This document shows positions 11,001 to 18,715 of a stretch of DNA of 64,000 nucleotides, in pieces. This DNA is from Paraburkholderia flava. GTDB lineage: Bacteria; Pseudomonadota; Gammaproteobacteria; Burkholderiales; Burkholderiaceae. Position 1 is the stretch's first letter. The number at the start of each line of letters is the position of its first letter. The notes beneath the pieces are model-generated. The model had not been told where the DNA came from. It saw nothing but the letters and a program-made list of their open reading frames with translations, and made no database searches. The position numbers and the translations under genes were made by a program. The stretch is from contig NZ_SMRO01000001.1 in assembly GCF_004359985.1 (NCBI RefSeq), forward strand, positions 1,960,193 through 2,024,192, in the 5' to 3' direction.

Positions 11001-12401
11001 ATGACGAAATTTACGTCTCGCGCCCGGTCGGAAGATCAGGGCAAGCGCCGCATGCGCGTCGCGACGTTCGCGGCAATCTTCTCGCTGTTCGCGTTGTACC
11101 TCGCGTGGCATGCGTGGCACGATCCGCAGGCGCTGCATCCGGACGAATCGCCGATCGGCCAGGCGCTCGCGCAGGATGCGTCGTCGGATCAGCCGGTTGC
11201 CGTCGCGGCCAGTCCCGACCTCGTGAAGCGCGGCGAGTATCTCGCACGCGCGGGCGATTGCATCGCGTGTCATACCGTCGAGAAGAGCCGTCCGTTCGCC
11301 GGCGGCCTGCCGATCAACACGCCGTTCGGCACGATCTATACGCCGAACATCACGCCGGATCCGGACACCGGCATCGGTCAGTGGAGCGACGCGGAATTTT
11401 TGCGCGCGATGCACGAAGGGATCGGCAAGAGCGGCGAGCGGCTTTATCCGGCGTTCCCGTATGCGGAGTACACGCGCGTCACCGATCAGGACGTGCTCGC
11501 GATCCGCGCGTATCTGAACACGGTCACGCCGGTGCACTACACGCCGCCGCGCAACAGTCTCAAGTTCCCGTTCAATCAACGCTGGGCGATGATGTTCTGG
11601 AATCTGTTCAACTTCACCGAAGGGCGCTTCGTACCCGACCCGAAGCAGAGCGCCGAGTGGAATCGCGGCGCGTATCTGGTCGAAGGGCTCGCGCACTGCG
11701 AGGAGTGCCATACGCCGCGTAACTTCATGCAGGGGCTCAAATCGAGCGATCGATTCTCCGGCGCGACGCAGGCCGGCTGGCACGCGTTCAACATCACGCC
11801 CGACAAGAACGGCGGCATCGGCAACTGGAGCGACGACGAACTGGTCAGCTATCTGTCGACCGGCGTGGCACCGGGCCGCGCGAACGCAGCGGGACCGATG
11901 GCCGAAGTGGTCGCCGACAGCACGCAGTATCTGAGCAACGAAGACCTGCGCTCGATCTCGATCTATCTGCGGACCGTGCCGCCGGTCAGCGGCGGCGTCA
12001 CGCGGTCGCGCGACGACTGGGGCAAGCCCGCCGACGACGTCACCGCGCTGCGCGGCCAGACGATCAACTCGGTGAACGGCGCGCAACTGTTCGTCGCGAA
12101 CTGCGCGACCTGCCATAACTGGACCGGGCAAGGTGTCGGCGCGAGCGCGCCGGGCGCGTATCCATCGCTGATTCATAACAGCGTGGTCGGTGCCAGTGAC
12201 GCGAACAATCTCGCGATGGTGATCCTGCACGGCGTGAGCCGCACGACGAAGCAGGCCGACGTGCTGATGCCGTCGTTCGGCGACCAGCTCACCGACGATC
12301 AGATTGCGGCGATCACCAACTACGTGACGAAGCAGTTCGGCAATCCGCAGTCGGTCGTGACGGTCGATCAGATCGCGAAGCTGCGCGCGCAGCAACAATG
12401 A
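11001..12401 (+). CDS. Triheme cytochrome c (beta) subunit of the FAD dehydrogenase
   Basis: A 466-residue c-type cytochrome. An N-terminal hydrophobic segment (residues 20-36) serves as signal or anchor. Three CxxCH heme sites are visible: C87-C90-H91, C233-C236-H237 and C368-C371-H372. Each is followed downstream by a Met-containing stretch suitable as axial ligand. This matches the beta subunit of membrane-bound sugar and alcohol dehydrogenases, which passes electrons from the flavoprotein to ubiquinone. It starts 22 bases after the alpha subunit stop, with GGAGAG upstream of the ATG. Confidence 0.92.
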   Translation: MTKFTSRARSEDQGKRRMRVATFAAIFSLFALYLAWHAWHDPQALHPDESPIGQALAQDASSDQPVAVAASPDLVKRGEYLARAGDCIACHTVEKSRPFAGGLPINTPFGTIYTPNITPDPDTGIGQWSDAEFLRAMHEGIGKSGERLYPAFPYAEYTRVTDQDVLAIRAYLNTVTPVHYTPPRNSLKFPFNQRWAMMFWNLFNFTEGRFVPDPKQSAEWNRGAYLVEGLAHCEECHTPRNFMQGLKSSDRFSGATQAGWHAFNITPDKNGGIGNWSDDELVSYLSTGVAPGRANAAGPMAEVVADSTQYLSNEDLRSISIYLRTVPPVSGGVTRSRDDWGKPADDVTALRGQTINSVNGAQLFVANCATCHNWTGQGVGASAPGAYPSLIHNSVVGASDANNLAMVILHGVSRTTKQADVLMPSFGDQLTDDQIAAITNYVTKQFGNPQSVVTVDQIAKLRAQQQ

Positions 12402-12556
12402 CCGTGCGGACGGCGCGCGTCCGGTAGCGATTGCCGGGCGCGTGGTCGTTTCATCGGCCGTTGTGCTTGAGGTTCGCGAACGCGTGTGGTTCGTGTGTCT
12501 CGCAGGCCACACAAAAGCGAGGCAGCGCGCATACGCGCAACGCGTAGCGGACTATC

Positions 12557-13306
12557 ATGGGTGCCATGCACTTCAGCTCTGCCCATCCCGTCGTCCAGCA
12601 TCATGACGCCAACACCGCCGGTCGCGATTTCGTCGTCGGCGATCTGCATGGCTGCGTCGATGCGCTGCGTTATCTGCTGCGCGAAATCGCATTCGATCCT
12701 GCACGCGACCGGTTGTTCTCGGTCGGTGATCTGGTCGATCGTGGCACGCAGTCGGAAGACGCGCTCGCGCTGCTCGACAAGCCATGGTTCTACGCGGTGC
12801 TCGGCAATCACGAGGACGCGTTGTGCGCGGTCGCCGAAGGACGCCTGAAGCGGCAGTGGTGGTATGGGATCGGCGGCGCGTGGGCGGCGGCGCTGCCCGA
12901 CGAACGGTTGCAGCACTACGCGCGCAAGTTGCGCACGCTGCCGCTGGTGCGCGTGATCGGCCACGGCAGCACGCGCTACAACGTGCTGCATGCGGAGTAC
13001 TTCGGTTCCGACGAGGAACTCGATACCGCCCGCTTCTCCGACGACGAACGGCAGCAACTGCTGTGGGGCCGTCAGCTCGCAATGGGCAACGGCGATCCGT
13101 ACCGGCAGGCGGGGCTCTCGCTCACGTACTGCGGCCACACACCGATGCGCGAACTGCAGCAGATCGGCGCGCAGGTGTTCATCGATACCGGCGCGTTCGG
13201 GCCGGGCGGCAAGCTGACCATCGTGGAGGCGCGCAAGCCGCATCGGTGGTCGGTGAGCGTCGCGGCTGCGCAAGCGGAAGGGGCGGCGGCGTTGGTGTTG
13301 CCTTGA
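12557..13306 (+). CDS. PPP-type metallophosphoesterase (serine/threonine phosphatase, PrpA/lambda class)
   Basis: A 249-residue protein with the metal-binding signature of PPP phosphatases in order: GDLHGC, GDLVDRG and GNHE in the N-terminal 80 residues, then CGHTPMRE further on. It resembles lambda phosphatase and PrpA/PrpB, which dephosphorylate Ser/Thr (and sometimes Tyr or His) residues. ATG codons at 12557 and 12566 are both possible starts. The gene stands alone, convergent with the RES toxin gene downstream (24 bases between stops), so there is no context for its substrate. Confidence 0.85.
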   Translation: MGAMHFSSAHPVVQHHDANTAGRDFVVGDLHGCVDALRYLLREIAFDPARDRLFSVGDLVDRGTQSEDALALLDKPWFYAVLGNHEDALCAVAEGRLKRQWWYGIGGAWAAALPDERLQHYARKLRTLPLVRVIGHGSTRYNVLHAEYFGSDEELDTARFSDDERQQLLWGRQLAMGNGDPYRQAGLSLTYCGHTPMRELQQIGAQVFIDTGAFGPGGKLTIVEARKPHRWSVSVAAAQAEGAAALVLP

Positions 13307-13328
13307 TGCTGTTTTGAGCGCTGTGCGC

Positions 13329-14030
13329 TTACCCCACCTGATTCAGTTCGAACACCACATCGACCGCGTTGCCGTTCCAGTTGTATTCGAGATACGCAGC
13401 GTGATAGCAGTCGCGTAGCAGCATCGTGCGGAACGCGGCGAGACATTCGCCGCCAGGATCGCGCACCGATGGATACGCGATACCCGGCGCTCCCGCTTCG
13501 CGCGCAGCACGACCGAGCGTCTGGCCCGGCAGATAGTCGACCGGCGACAGCACGCCCGGGTCAAGCGACGGGTCGTCGCGCAGATCGACGACGTTGCCCT
13601 GCGCGATCACCGTATAGAGACGCATCTGCTGCCGCAACGGCGGTTGTTGAGTCGCGGCGAGAAACTGACCGGTGTGAAAGCGCGTCTCGGCGATCGCGGT
13701 GTTACGCGAGCGCGCGCAATAGAACACGCCATACGTGCCGTCCGAAAAACGGCTACCGCCAGGATTCAGATGCGTCAGCGCGGCCATGATCGGCCCCGAG
13801 CCCTCGCCGAAGCGGCGCTCGTCCGGCGGCACTAGATTGAGATCGCCGACCTCGGTGCGGATGTGGTCGTTGGTGAGTGCTTCGAGCGCGTAGAGCGCAT
13901 CGAAGTCTTCGGGCGACGCGACGCGATCGAACAGGTTGACCGCGGGAAAACGCGTCGGAATCACGCGATACGCGGGCGACCAGGCGAGCGGCGCCGAGCG
14001 CCAGCGGTCCTGCCAGTGCGGTTCAGTCAC
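13329..14030 (-). CDS. RES-domain toxin (NAD+ phosphorylase type)
   Basis: A 233-residue protein with a RES domain. Recognisable residues are an Arg in the N-terminal RVIPTRFPAVNLFDRV, the central FSDGTYGVFYCARSRNTAIAETRFH (the RES family Tyr and Glu region) and a C-terminal AFRTMLLRDC. RES proteins of the MbcT/ParT type degrade NAD+ or ADP-ribosylate targets and are neutralised by Xre/MbcA-type antitoxins. The antitoxin gene sits immediately upstream and overlaps by 4 bases. I infer a type II toxin-antitoxin module. Catalytic residues appear intact, but I have not checked each against a structure. Confidence 0.85.
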   Translation of the reverse strand: MTEPHWQDRWRSAPLAWSPAYRVIPTRFPAVNLFDRVASPEDFDALYALEALTNDHIRTEVGDLNLVPPDERRFGEGSGPIMAALTHLNPGGSRFSDGTYGVFYCARSRNTAIAETRFHTGQFLAATQQPPLRQQMRLYTVIAQGNVVDLRDDPSLDPGVLSPVDYLPGQTLGRAAREAGAPGIAYPSVRDPGGECLAAFRTMLLRDCYHAAYLEYNWNGNAVDVVFELNQVG

Positions 14031-14464
14031 GCCCAGCCGCCTCTCATTGCGTCGAGGTACTGGCGCACCGCGATCAGATCGCTGATGTTGCCGGCCAGCA
14101 TGCGGTCGAGCGCGCGGCGGCCGCCGAACGGTGCCGCGCTGTTGGGCTGCTTGACCCAGGAATCGGCGGCGGTGGGTTGCGGCAGCAGAATCTGCAGCGC
14201 CTTATAGATGCCGAGTACCAGCGACAGCCGTTCGAGCGTGTCGCGGCCGAGTCGCGCGGCTTGCGGCGTGGCTTTCCATTTGAAGAACGTCGAACGGCCG
14301 GGCGAGCCTAGCAGCACGATCTGGTCGTCGGCGCTCAGATCCCAGTCGCGGGCAATGTTGAAGAACGCGCGTAGGCCCGCCGCCGACATTTCCGCGACGG
14401 TGGGTTCCCCGGCTGGCCGGCGATGCGGCTCCCGGGAGGCGGAAGCTCGAGCGGCAGATGACAT
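14027..14464 (-). CDS. Xre/MbcA/ParS-type antitoxin (DUF2384)
   Basis: A 145-residue antitoxin partner of the RES toxin. The central part (STFFKWKATPQAARLGRDTL, then ERLSLVLGIYKALQILLP) is a helix-turn-helix-like Xre region. The C-terminal part (PFGGRRALDRMLAGNISDLI, AVRQYLDAMRGGW) is the DUF2384 toxin-binding domain. The first 25 residues are a disordered Ser/Ala/Arg-rich tail. The ATG at 14462-14464 is followed upstream by a dyad suitable for autoregulation. The 3' end overlaps the toxin start (ATGA-type overlap). Confidence 0.88.
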   Translation of the reverse strand: MSSAARASASREPHRRPAGEPTVAEMSAAGLRAFFNIARDWDLSADDQIVLLGSPGRSTFFKWKATPQAARLGRDTLERLSLVLGIYKALQILLPQPTAADSWVKQPNSAAPFGGRRALDRMLAGNISDLIAVRQYLDAMRGGWA

Positions 14465-14496
14465 GATTTAGTCCTGAATTGAACTCTTAACTGATA

Positions 14497-14516
14497 TTAG
14501 TCCATTTGTGGATTAA
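14497..14516. promoter_or_regulatory. Dyad operator upstream of the toxin-antitoxin operon
   Basis: Arms TTAGTCCA (14497-14504) and TGGATTAA (14509-14516) around TTTG form a near-perfect dyad with one mismatch. A further TTAGTCC half site lies at 14468-14474, next to the antitoxin start. The surrounding 60 bases are notably AT-rich compared with the neighbours. The position fits autorepression by the Xre antitoxin, which is the usual control in this class. Confidence 0.5.
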
Positions 14517-14586
14517 TGCAAGCGAAGTATACCGGTTGCGCACGAACAATGGCGCAACGGCATGGGAAACGGCGTGGGAGGGAGCG

Positions 14587-15060
14587 TTAGACGGCGTGGG
14601 CGGCCAGCGCGTCGACACGCGCCTGGCGTTCGAGTACCTGCCCGACGCACAGCGAGATCAGCGCAGCGTCCAGTCGGTCGAGCGCGGCGGCGGCGTCGCG
14701 GAGGACGGTCTGGTCGGCGGCGGGCGACTGGAAAATCACGTCGCGCAGCGATTCGGCGAGCGCGGCGCGCTCGATGAACGCATTCAGTTCCGGCAGACGC
14801 GGAAAGCCCGCCTGCTCCGCGTGGCTTTGCAGCGCGGACAGCAGCATCGCAAACGGCTGCGGCGCGGCCGCGCTGACCGACAACGGCAGGCCGCGGCTGC
14901 GCGCGAGCGTTTCCACGAAACGCGACACGCTGCCGTGCAGACGCATGAACGCGTCGACCACATCGCGGATCGATTCGGCGCGGCGGCGATCGGCGGGCGG
15001 CCGCAGCGGTGTGATCTTGCCCGCCAGTCCGGCCTGACGGCGGCCCTTGTCGATGAACAT
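14587..15060 (-). CDS. Conserved-looking hypothetical protein, function not recognised
   Basis: A 157-residue protein that I do not recognise. The ATG at 15058-15060 (MFIDKGRRQAGLAGKI) is preceded by GGGGAAAAG, an acceptable ribosome-binding site. The protein has no signal peptide or membrane segment. It is mainly predicted helical, with segments ESIRDVVDAFMRLHGSVSRF, LLSALQSHAEQAG, ALAESLRDVIF and DAAAALDRLDAALISL. The codon pattern is typical of neighbouring genes, so I think it is real. It is divergent from the LysR gene at 15237 and upstream of the toxin-antitoxin pair, with 122 bases to the antitoxin start. The N-terminal basic stretch (KGRRQAGLAGKI) might bind nucleic acid, but that is speculation. 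Confidence 0.6.
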   Translation of the reverse strand: MFIDKGRRQAGLAGKITPLRPPADRRRAESIRDVVDAFMRLHGSVSRFVETLARSRGLPLSVSAAAPQPFAMLLSALQSHAEQAGFPRLPELNAFIERAALAESLRDVIFQSPAADQTVLRDAAAALDRLDAALISLCVGQVLERQARVDALAAHAV

Positions 15061-15236
15061 GCTTTCTTTTCCCCAGCGCCCAGCACGACGGCAACCGGCG
15101 GTTCGCCGCATCGAGCGTAGCGTAGTATACGTTCGAATATAACGCGTGCCTATGCGTACCGGCAAACCGCCGTGCGATCCGCACGTCCACACGTTCGCAT
15201 GCCGGCCGAACCCGCCCATCTTCGGAGCACCCGTCA

Positions 15237-16154
15237 ATGTTCATCCGCCAGCTCGACTATCTGGTGACGCTTGCGCGCGAGCAGCATTTCGCGCGCGCCG
15301 CCGAGCTGTGTCATGTGTCGCAGCCGGCGCTGTCGTCGGCAATCCGCAATCTCGAGGAGGAGCTGGGGCTTGTGATCGTCCGCCGGGGCCGGCGTTTTCT
15401 TGGCTTCACCGAGGAGGGCGAGCGCGTGCTCGGCTGGGCGCGGCAGACGCTCGATGCGCTTGGGCGGATGCGACAGGATGCGTCGGCGGCGCAGGTGCGT
15501 CTCTCCGGGACGCTGCGGATCGGCGCGATTCCGACGACGATGCCGGTCGTGAGTCTGCTGCTCGCCGCGTGTCGCGCGGCGCATCCGGCGATCCGCTATT
15601 CGCTGCGTTCGTTGAGTTCCGACGCGATCCTGCGCGAACTCGACGACTACGAACTCGACATCGGCTTCACCTATCTCGACGAGCGCGTGCAGGCCGGCTT
15701 CGAAGTGCTGCCGCTGTATCGCGAGCGCTATGTGCTGTTGTCGCCGTCGTCGTCGCGCGATGGTGCGTGTGCAGGCGTGAATCGCTGGGACGAGGTCGGT
15801 GCGCTGCCGTTCTGCCTGCTCGGCAACACGATGCAGAACCGTCAGGTGATCAACGCGGCGTTCCGGCGCGGCGGCGTGCAGCCCGACGTCGTGCTCGAAG
15901 CGGATTCGCTGCTGGTGCTGTACTCGCATGTGCAGCACGCGGGGTTGCATAGCGTGCTGCCGCATAGTCTGCTGAGTGCGCTCGAAGCGAAGGACGGCGT
16001 GACCGCGACGCTGTTGCTGCCTGAACTCACGCGCGAGATCGGTTTGATCGCGCGTAACCAGCCGTCGATGTCGGCGCTTGCGTCGGCGATGTGGCGTGCG
16101 GCTGGGCTGCTTGATCTGCAGCGTGAGTTCGATGCGCTGTTGCCAGTCGCGTAA
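15237..16154 (+). CDS. LysR-family transcriptional regulator, probable regulator of formate dehydrogenase
   Basis: A 305-residue LysR regulator. The winged helix-turn-helix occupies residues 1-60 (FARAAELCHVSQPALSSAIR is the recognition helix region). The effector-binding domain follows from about residue 90. It sits directly upstream of the formate dehydrogenase gene in the same direction, with a TGATAA-N7-TTATCA dyad in the gap between them, so control of that gene is likely. No effector can be deduced. Confidence 0.88.
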   Translation: MFIRQLDYLVTLAREQHFARAAELCHVSQPALSSAIRNLEEELGLVIVRRGRRFLGFTEEGERVLGWARQTLDALGRMRQDASAAQVRLSGTLRIGAIPTTMPVVSLLLAACRAAHPAIRYSLRSLSSDAILRELDDYELDIGFTYLDERVQAGFEVLPLYRERYVLLSPSSSRDGACAGVNRWDEVGALPFCLLGNTMQNRQVINAAFRRGGVQPDVVLEADSLLVLYSHVQHAGLHSVLPHSLLSALEAKDGVTATLLLPELTREIGLIARNQPSMSALASAMWRAAGLLDLQREFDALLPVA

Positions 16155-16186
16155 TCGCTCTTCGCTGCGTGCCATATCGCCACGTT

Positions 16187-16205
16187 GATAACAACCGCTT
16201 ATCAC
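16187..16205. promoter_or_regulatory. LysR-type dyad upstream of formate dehydrogenase
   Basis: A perfect inverted repeat, TGATAA (16187-16192) and TTATCA (16200-16205), with a 7-base spacer. This is the T-N11-A architecture of LysR binding sites. It lies just after the lysR stop and about 130 bases before the formate dehydrogenase start. Confidence 0.55.
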
Positions 16206-16336
16206 CGCATCCGTTCAAACGATTGGACCGTCCACATCACGCTCGCCGACACTTTGCGTGCCGGTCGTCTTCGCAGTCGCGCGACCGGTCGGCGGGGTCT
16301 GCCGGCATGCGACTGCGTCAGAGCGGAGTGAGACAA

Positions 16337-17539
16337 GTGGCCAAGGTTCTTTGTGTTCTGTACGACGATCCCGTCAACGGCATGCCGAAAAAATATGCGC
16401 GCGACGATATCCCGACCATCGACCGTTATCACGACGGCCAGACGGCCCCGACGCCGCAGGCAATCGATTTCAAGCCGGGCGAAATGCTCGGCAGCGTGTC
16501 GGGTGAACTCGGACTGCGCGCGTTCCTCGAATCGCAAGGCCATACGCTGGTCGTCACGTCCGACAAGGATGGTCCGAATTCCGTGTTCGAGCGCGAACTC
16601 GCCGATGCCGAGGTCGTGATTTCTCAGCCGTTCTGGCCGGCGTATCTGACCGCCGAGCGCATCGCGAAGGCGCCGAAGCTGAAGCTCGCGCTGACCGCGG
16701 GCATCGGTTCCGATCACGTCGATCTGCAGGCCGCGATCGAACGCAAGATCACCGTCGCGGAAGTCACGTACTCCAACAGCATCAGCGTCGCCGAGCACGT
16801 GATGATGATGATCCTGTCGCTCGTGCGTAACTATCTGCCGTCGCACGAATGGGTGCGCAAGGGCGGCTGGAACATCGCGGACTGCGTCGAGCGCGCGTAC
16901 GACCTCGAAGGCATGCACGTGGGTACGGTGGCTGCCGGACGCATCGGTGCCGCCGTGCTGCGTCGTCTGAAACCGTTCGACGTGAAGCTGCATTACACGG
17001 ATCGTCATCGCTTGCCGGAAAGCGTCGAACGCGAACTCGGCGCGACGTGGCATCCGGATGTCGAATCGATGGCGAAGGTGTGCGACGTTGTGACGATCAA
17101 CTGCCCGCTGCATCCGGAAACCGAGCATCTGTTCGACGAGCGGATGATCTCGAAGATGAAGCGCGGCGCGTATATCGTGAACACGGCGCGCGGCAAGATC
17201 TGCGATCGCGAAGCGATTGCGCGCGCGCTCGAAAGCGGACAGCTCGCCGGTTATGCAGGCGACGTGTGGTTCCCGCAGCCCGCGCCGCGCGACCATCCGT
17301 GGCGCACGATGCCGCATCAAGGCATGACGCCGCACACGTCGGGCACGACGCTGTCCGCGCAGGCGCGCTACGCGGCGGGCACGCGCGAGATCCTCGAATG
17401 CTGGTTCGGCAAGAAGACGATCCGCGAGCAGTATCTGGTCGTCGATGGCGGGCAGCTCGCGGGCGTCGGTGCGCATTCGTACTCGGCCGGCAACGCGACC
17501 GAGGGTACCGAAGAAGCGGCGCGATTCAAGACGGCGTGA
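16337..17539 (+). CDS. fdh: NAD-dependent formate dehydrogenase
   Basis: A 400-residue enzyme that oxidises formate to CO2 with NAD+, in the cytoplasm, without metal. It is almost collinear with the Pseudomonas sp. 101 enzyme: AKVLCVLYDDPVNG at the start, QPFWPAYLT, NSISVAEH, the NAD motif AAGRIGAAVL, TDRHRLPESVE, the catalytic Arg in VNTARGK, the Gln region FPQPAPRDHPW and the catalytic His in MTPHTSGTT. I chose the GTG at 16337, with GGAG at 16325-16328 as ribosome-binding site. This gives the usual length, while the longer frame from 16169 adds non-conserved residues across the operator. The likely role is detoxification of formate or NADH supply in C1 metabolism. Confidence 0.96.
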   Translation: MAKVLCVLYDDPVNGMPKKYARDDIPTIDRYHDGQTAPTPQAIDFKPGEMLGSVSGELGLRAFLESQGHTLVVTSDKDGPNSVFERELADAEVVISQPFWPAYLTAERIAKAPKLKLALTAGIGSDHVDLQAAIERKITVAEVTYSNSISVAEHVMMMILSLVRNYLPSHEWVRKGGWNIADCVERAYDLEGMHVGTVAAGRIGAAVLRRLKPFDVKLHYTDRHRLPESVERELGATWHPDVESMAKVCDVVTINCPLHPETEHLFDERMISKMKRGAYIVNTARGKICDREAIARALESGQLAGYAGDVWFPQPAPRDHPWRTMPHQGMTPHTSGTTLSAQARYAAGTREILECWFGKKTIREQYLVVDGGQLAGVGAHSYSAGNATEGTEEAARFKTA

Positions 17540-17542
17540 TGG

Positions 17543-17575
17543 GTGTGATTCGAGTGTGATTCGAGTGTGAATCGC
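17543..17575 (+). repeat. Three tandem 11-base repeats after formate dehydrogenase
   Basis: Three head-to-tail copies of GTGTGATTCGA (17543-17553, 17554-17564, 17565-17575), the last one ending in GTGTGAATCGC. They begin 4 bases after the formate dehydrogenase stop. They are not a terminator and do not form a hairpin. Confidence 0.8.
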
Positions 17576-17640
17576 GCTTGAGTGACACACACGGAGCGGG
17601 CACATGCCTGCTCCTCTCTCTTTCTTTCCTCTTCCATTTT

Positions 17641-18150
17641 ATGAAGCCATCTTCCGGACTCGCGGAGCGCCCGGCGCGCTCCGTGTCGCGTGCGTTCGTC
17701 ATGCAGACGGTGTGCGGATTCGCTGGCGGCGCGCTGGCGATTGCCTTGACCGGTCTGCTCGGCAAGCTGCTCGATGCGCCGCTGTTGATCGCGCCATTCG
17801 GTGCGTCGAGCGTGTTGTTGTTCGGCGCGCCCGACAGCGCGTTCGCACAGCCGCGCAATCTCGTGTGGGGGCATCTGATCGCATCGACGGTCGGTCTCGC
17901 GATCTTCGCGCTGGCCGGTAGCGGGTTGTGGCAGATGGCGCTCGGAGTCGGCGCGGCGATCGCGTTGATGCAGCTCACGCGCACCGTGCATCCGCCCGCC
18001 GGCGCCGATCCGCTGGTCATCATGCTAAGCGGCGGCGCTTCGTTCGGGTTCCTGCTGTTTCCGGTTCTGGTCGGCGTGCTGTCGCTGCTGCTGATCGCGG
18101 TGGTGTTCAACTCGATGGTGCGCGGCGAGCGATGGCCGAGCAAGGCGTAG
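17641..18150 (+). CDS. HPP family membrane protein
   Basis: A 169-residue integral membrane protein of the HPP family, named for the conserved His-Pro-Pro, seen here in RTVHPPAGADPL. Four hydrophobic segments are visible (CGFAGGALAIALTGLLGKLL, LIASTVGLAIFALAG, LGVGAAIALMQL, FLLFPVLVGVLSLLLIAVVF), together with the family motif APFGASSVLLFGAPDS. Some HPP proteins are linked to nitrite transport, but a role here is not established. The start is uncertain. The ATG at 17641 fits the family but has no clear ribosome-binding site, and an in-frame TTG at 17578 would add 21 residues. It follows formate dehydrogenase in the same direction. Confidence 0.82.
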   Translation: MKPSSGLAERPARSVSRAFVMQTVCGFAGGALAIALTGLLGKLLDAPLLIAPFGASSVLLFGAPDSAFAQPRNLVWGHLIASTVGLAIFALAGSGLWQMALGVGAAIALMQLTRTVHPPAGADPLVIMLSGGASFGFLLFPVLVGVLSLLLIAVVFNSMVRGERWPSKA

Positions 18151-18178
18151 TGGACGTCTGCTGCAAAGCTCACCATGG

Positions 18179-18211
18179 TTGACGTTTTTGCGGGGACCGC
18201 CCGGTTATAAT
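18179..18211 (+). promoter_or_regulatory. Candidate promoter of the small basic protein gene
   Basis: A perfect -10 hexamer TATAAT (18206-18211) and a TTGACG box (18179-18184). The spacing is 21 bases, longer than the ideal 17, so the upstream box may not be the functional -35. The transcript would start near 18218, about 30 bases before the ATG at 18251. Confidence 0.45.
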
Positions 18212-18250
18212 CGCGGCCCGCTAAACGATCGACACGAGGAGTGGCAGCAG

Positions 18251-18715
18251 ATGGGAGCACGAGCAGCAGCAGTGGCGGCGATCGTCGCGACGTGTGTGTC
18301 ATGCGGAGCGATGGCGGTGCAACGGCAGTACATCGAAGTATGGAATCCACCGGAGGCGAGTGCGGCGAAGCATGCGGCTCCGCGGGCGTCGAAGCGGGCG
18401 GTGAAGGTGACGAAAACTGCCAGGGCCACGGAGGGGCATGTTGTGGCATCGGCCGCGCATCCTTCGCAGATCAAGCACGCCGCGCACGTCAAGCACGCTA
18501 TACATACCGCGAGCGTTACCCGGGCGCCGTCGAAAACGAAAACCGTGGTCGCGAATAGAGCCGGCAGCAAGAAGCATCCGGTGTCGACCTCGACGCACGC
18601 GTCGCATGTGACGACGACGCGCATCGCGAAGCAAACCCCATCCGCGCCGCGCCCTCAGCCGACGCTCGCGAAGAATGCTCCGCATCGTGCGGGGGCCGAA
18701 CCGCCGATCCTGTAG
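18251..18715 (+). CDS. Small secreted basic Lys/His/Ala-rich protein, function unknown
   Basis: A 154-residue protein, not recognised. The ATG at 18251 is preceded by GAGGAG. Residues 1-23 look like a Sec signal peptide (AAVAAIVATCVSCGAMA). The mature part opens with QRQYIEVWNPPEA, which looks like a conserved motif. The rest is low complexity and strongly basic, with repeated AAHxxHxKHA and SxTKTxxxN-type stretches rich in Lys, His, Ala, Ser and Thr, likely disordered. It ends in GAEPPIL. A cell-envelope or nucleic-acid/anion-binding role is possible but unsupported. Its 3' end is echoed in a degenerate tandem copy just downstream. Confidence 0.65.
   Translation: MGARAAAVAAIVATCVSCGAMAVQRQYIEVWNPPEASAAKHAAPRASKRAVKVTKTARATEGHVVASAAHPSQIKHAAHVKHAIHTASVTRAPSKTKTVVANRAGSKKHPVSTSTHASHVTTTRIAKQTPSAPRPQPTLAKNAPHRAGAEPPIL

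Noticed and set aside
12405..12446. CGGAC-GTCCG hairpin after the cytochrome c gene as a terminator
   Set aside because: Only a 5-bp stem and no T-tract.
9132..12512. A 1126-codon minus-strand frame opposite the dehydrogenase operon
   Set aside because: It spans three well-supported genes and has the His/Arg-rich composition of an antisense shadow.
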